16,895 nt of DNA from NCBI RefSeq assembly GCF_905372745.1, contig NZ_CAJPQR010000044.1, positions 1-16,895 on the forward strand, in the 5' to 3' direction. The translations under genes were made by a program, and so were the position numbers. This document shows, piece by piece, positions 15,455-16,895 of the stretch; position 1 is the first letter of the stretch; each line of letters opens with the position of its first letter. Below the pieces are notes generated by a model that had not been told where the DNA came from, ran no database searches, and saw only the letters and a program-made list of their open reading frames with translations. This stretch comes from an uncultured Campylobacter sp. (lineage in GTDB: Bacteria; Campylobacterota; Campylobacteria; Campylobacterales; Campylobacteraceae).

Positions 15455-15519
15455 CTTTATAGATAACTGCCGTCTTAAATTTTACGCGATTTTTTGTTTT
15501 TCAGCCGTTGTTAAAAGTA

Positions 15520-15528
15520 TGGTAATAT
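15520..15528 (+). promoter_or_regulatory. Extended -10 promoter of tpx
   Basis: TGGTAATAT fits the extended -10 element, with a T-rich run upstream (15491-15501). The start would be near 15535, leaving a leader of about 29 nt with AAAGGA at 15554-15559. No clear operator for a peroxide regulator was seen between the two divergent promoters. Confidence 0.55.
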
Positions 15529-15563
15529 CTGCGTTACGATTAAATTTAAAACAAAGGAAAAAC

Positions 15564-16088
15564 ATGACAAAAGTCAAATTTCACGGCGCAGACGTCGTGC
15601 TAAAAGGCGAAGAGGTATTCGTGGGCTCATATGCGCCAGAAGTCGCGCTCGTCGGACAAGATCTAGGCGAGTTTAAGGTCGGCGGTAACAACGGCATCGA
15701 GATATTAGTCGCCGTTCCGTCGCTAGATACGGGCGTTTGCGCGACGGAAACGCGTAAATTTAACGAAAAAATGGCGGCGAAAGAGGCGATCAAGCTAAGC
15801 GTGATCTCGATGGACCTGCCGTTTGCTATGGGGAGATTTTGCTCTACGGAGGGGATTAAAAATTTAAAAGTCGGTAGCGACTTTAGATCTAAAGAGTTCG
15901 GCGAAAAATACGGCGTAATCATCGGCGAAGGGCCGCTTGCGGGGCTTTTAGCTAGAGCTGTTTTCGTCATCAAAGACGGCGTCATCATCCACAAACAAAT
16001 CGTTCCCGAGATCACGGAGGAGCCAAATTACGACGCGGTATTTGACGCGATAAAATCAAGCGGAGGTTGCGGTTGCGGGTGTATGTAA
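15564..16088 (+). CDS. tpx: Thiol peroxidase (atypical 2-Cys peroxiredoxin Tpx)
   Basis: This 174-aa peroxidase removes hydrogen peroxide and organic peroxides using thioredoxin. SLDTGVCATETRKFN contains the peroxidatic Cys59 and DLPFAMGRFC the resolving Cys93, matching Cys61 and Cys95 of E. coli Tpx. The frame extends back to 15519, but the ATG at 15564 has the AAAGGA site and gives the usual N-terminus; the upstream extension overlaps the promoter. The body ends as usual near YDAVFDAIK, but a tail SSGGCGCGCM follows, giving three extra cysteines (169, 171, 173). The tail is unusual for Tpx and could bind metal or take part in thiol exchange (inference). It is divergent from the nrd genes. 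Confidence 0.95.
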   Translation: MTKVKFHGADVVLKGEEVFVGSYAPEVALVGQDLGEFKVGGNNGIEILVAVPSLDTGVCATETRKFNEKMAAKEAIKLSVISMDLPFAMGRFCSTEGIKNLKVGSDFRSKEFGEKYGVIIGEGPLAGLLARAVFVIKDGVIIHKQIVPEITEEPNYDAVFDAIKSSGGCGCGCM

Positions 16089-16119
16089 GCCGCTAAATTT
16101 AAAGGCCGTGAGATAAAAA

Positions 16120-16347
16120 TTAACTATTTCTATCTTCTAGTCTTTTATTTAGAATGCTAGTAGCGACTGTTTTTTCTGTGCCGCTACTAGTTTCTATCTT
16201 TCTTCTTAGATCAGAATCGCTTAAGTCTTCGCATTCTAACTTTGTCTTTTTAGCTTTTGCCATCTCTCCCATAAAGGCTTTTCCAACTTCAATAACACCT
16301 ATTCCAATGCCCTTAATTATTTTCTTGGCTACTTCGCCTGCATCCAC
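16120..16347 (-). CDS. Small helical hypothetical protein of the accessory module
   Basis: This 75-aa protein starts with GTG at 16347, with AAAAAGGA about 7-10 nt upstream, and lies 13 nt after the zinc-ribbon gene. Residues 1-33 contain a Gly/Ile/Val-rich amphipathic or weakly hydrophobic helix (KKIIKGIGIGVIEVGKAFMG). A charged part follows, with LSDSDLRRKIE and TSILNKRLEDR, a pattern often seen at the ends of small phage or plasmid proteins. No family recognised. A function as a small toxin, an immunity protein or a phage remnant is possible but cannot be told from the sequence. Confidence 0.7.
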   Translation of the reverse strand: MDAGEVAKKIIKGIGIGVIEVGKAFMGEMAKAKKTKLECEDLSDSDLRRKIETSSGTEKTVATSILNKRLEDRNS

Positions 16348-16360
16348 AATAAATCCTTTT

Positions 16361-16522
16361 TCATGATAATGGTGAAATAGTTATTCTATTACTTCTACAC
16401 TTTGGACAACAATTGGGTGTTCCACTGCCTGCTCTACTTGTCCATTCATATTTGCATTCTAAACACTTTGCCCTATAAACTATTTGTTTTTGAGCTGCAT
16501 TTTTGTCTGATTGATTTGCCAT
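16361..16522 (-). CDS. Small zinc-ribbon protein
   Basis: This minus-strand ORF of 53 aa has the start ATG at 16522 with a perfect AAGGAG site 5 nt upstream. It shows two CxxC knuckles, CLEC (20-23) and CPKC (39-42), with 15 residues between, so a small zinc ribbon is very likely; an extra Cys38 precedes the second knuckle. The N-terminus is polar (MANQSDKNAAQKQ). Such short ribbons occur in phage and plasmid regions and may bind DNA, RNA or a partner protein. It is the first gene of the two-gene minus-strand unit and diverges from the Xre regulator. Confidence 0.75.
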   Translation of the reverse strand: MANQSDKNAAQKQIVYRAKCLECKYEWTSRAGSGTPNCCPKCRSNRITISPLS

Positions 16523-16550
16523 TATAACTCCTTCTAAAATAGATTTTATT

Positions 16551-16564
16551 TATCCTATAGGATA
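16551..16564. promoter_or_regulatory. Palindromic operator 1
   Basis: TATCCTATAGGATA is a perfect 14-bp palindrome. It lies between the minus-strand TATAAT (16589-16584) and the zinc-ribbon gene, where a bound repressor could block early elongation. The same 12-bp core recurs at 16608-16619. Confidence 0.7.
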
Positions 16565-16583
16565 TAGAACGACGGATATTAAC

Positions 16584-16589
16584 ATTATA
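16584..16589 (-). promoter_or_regulatory. -10 promoter of the zinc-ribbon unit
   Basis: The minus strand reads a perfect TATAAT here, giving a start near 16577, about 55 nt before the ATG at 16522. The overlapping TATATAG on the plus strand (near 16586-16592) may be the -10 for the Xre gene, so the two promoters would be back to back between the palindromes. Confidence 0.5.
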
Positions 16590-16607
16590 TAGTTTAAAGA
16601 TTTATTA

Positions 16608-16619
16608 ATCCTATAGGAT
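16608..16619. promoter_or_regulatory. Palindromic operator 2
   Basis: ATCCTATAGGAT is a perfect 12-bp palindrome identical to the core of operator 1, with centres 56 bp apart. It lies directly before the Xre start at 16626 and overlaps the AGGAT that would serve as ribosome site, so binding could block both transcription and access to the start. Confidence 0.7.
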
Positions 16620-16625
16620 AAAAAA

Positions 16626-16877
16626 GTGAGTGAGAATTTTAATATTTTTAGCGATGAGGAAATCTTTAAATTTTATCAATCTATATCACAAAAGGTCCGT
16701 ATATTTAGAGAAGAAAGAAATATTTCACAACTTGAAATGGCTCTTAGTATAGATATTAAATCCGTGGCATTTTACTCAAATTGTGAAAACAACAAATATA
16801 ATAAACATTTTAATTTAGAACATCTTTATAAAATCTGTAAAGTTTTAAATTTGAATATTAAAGATTTTTTTGAATAA
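16626..16877 (+). CDS. Xre-family helix-turn-helix regulator
   Basis: This 83-aa protein starts with GTG. Residues 19-82 form a lambda-Cro-like HTH_3 domain: helices around VRIFREERNIS, QLEMALSIDI (recognition region VAFYSNCENNKY) and LEHLYKICKVLNLNIKDFF match the family's layout. There is no second domain, so it is a minimal repressor type. Divergent placement and two palindromes in the shared spacer suggest it represses itself and the minus-strand pair (inference). Codon use is very A/T-rich compared with malY or the HD gene, supporting recent transfer. Confidence 0.85.
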   Translation: MSENFNIFSDEEIFKFYQSISQKVRIFREERNISQLEMALSIDIKSVAFYSNCENNKYNKHFNLEHLYKICKVLNLNIKDFFE

Positions 16878-16895
16878 ATTTTTGATGCTACTTTG

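Noticed and set aside
15581..16015. 144-aa minus-strand ORF opposite tpx
   Set aside because: It lies fully antisense to a clear thiol peroxidase, and its Ser/Pro/Thr-rich composition is typical of a reversed frame.
16154..16366. 70-aa plus-strand hydrophobic ORF opposite the small helical gene
   Set aside because: It is a reversed frame of the minus-strand gene; the minus-strand reading has a ribosome site and fits the two-gene unit.
1..16895. CRISPR arrays, tRNA or rRNA genes, insertion sequences
   Set aside because: No spaced direct repeats, cloverleaf with a conserved TTCRANY loop, rRNA stretches or transposase motifs were seen by eye on either strand.

Overview
The window is chromosomal DNA from a Campylobacterota bacterium, most likely one of the higher-GC Campylobacter species (rectus, showae, curvus or gracilis type). 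The evidence is the run of DnaA, DnaN (355 aa), GyrB (769 aa), RuvC, MoaC and DUF493 proteins of Campylobacter type and length, the Helicobacter/Campylobacter style promoters (extended -10 TGnTATAAT without an obvious -35), TTCAC-core DnaA boxes, and the constant use of AAATTT. The species assignment is inference.

Layout. (1) 1-1370: a malY/patB-type aminotransferase gene, then a compact candidate small RNA (about 1310-1370) with its own promoter and a perfect terminator. (2) 1396-3553: a moaC / DUF493 / long coiled-coil operon with its own TATAAT promoter and a candidate terminator. (3) 3584-4372: an unrecognised gene cut by an in-frame amber codon. (4) 4476-7583: the replication-origin neighbourhood, with ruvC diverging from dnaA and then dnaN. 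TTCAC-core DnaA boxes lie on both sides of dnaA, so the origin may be bipartite. (5) 7600-13227: gyrB followed without room for promoters by a membrane-anchored degenerate GGDEF-EAL protein, a QueF with an unusual basic low-complexity tail, and an HD-domain protein that looks like a tandem duplication with a dead first copy. (6) 13228-13335, minus strand: SRP RNA, whose terminator overlaps the stop codon of the convergent HD gene. (7) 13384-14506: a small helical hypothetical gene and a multiply frameshifted pseudogene. (8) 14553-15416, minus strand: nrdG and, upstream of it, a 52-aa ORF that is only the glycyl-radical tail of an anaerobic ribonucleotide reductase. (9) 15564-16088: thiol peroxidase with a CGCGC tail, divergent from the nrd genes. 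(10) 16120-16877: an AT-rich accessory module. Two small minus-strand proteins (a zinc ribbon and a helical protein) are divergent from an Xre-type regulator, with two identical perfect palindromes in the shared promoter region.

How it fits together: the centre is housekeeping replication and topology (ruvC, dnaA, dnaN, gyrB), SRP RNA and cofactor or tRNA modification genes (moaC, queF). The nrdG/NrdD-tail pair and tpx face each other across one divergent promoter region, an anaerobic radical enzyme opposite a peroxide-removing one. The right end is probably horizontally acquired.

The most interesting items are the C/U-rich two-hairpin small RNA candidate at 1310-1370, the stand-alone NrdD glycyl-radical tail, the palindrome-controlled small-protein/Xre module, and the degenerate signalling and HD proteins in the gyrB operon. 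No CRISPR array, tRNA, rRNA or recognisable insertion sequence was seen.
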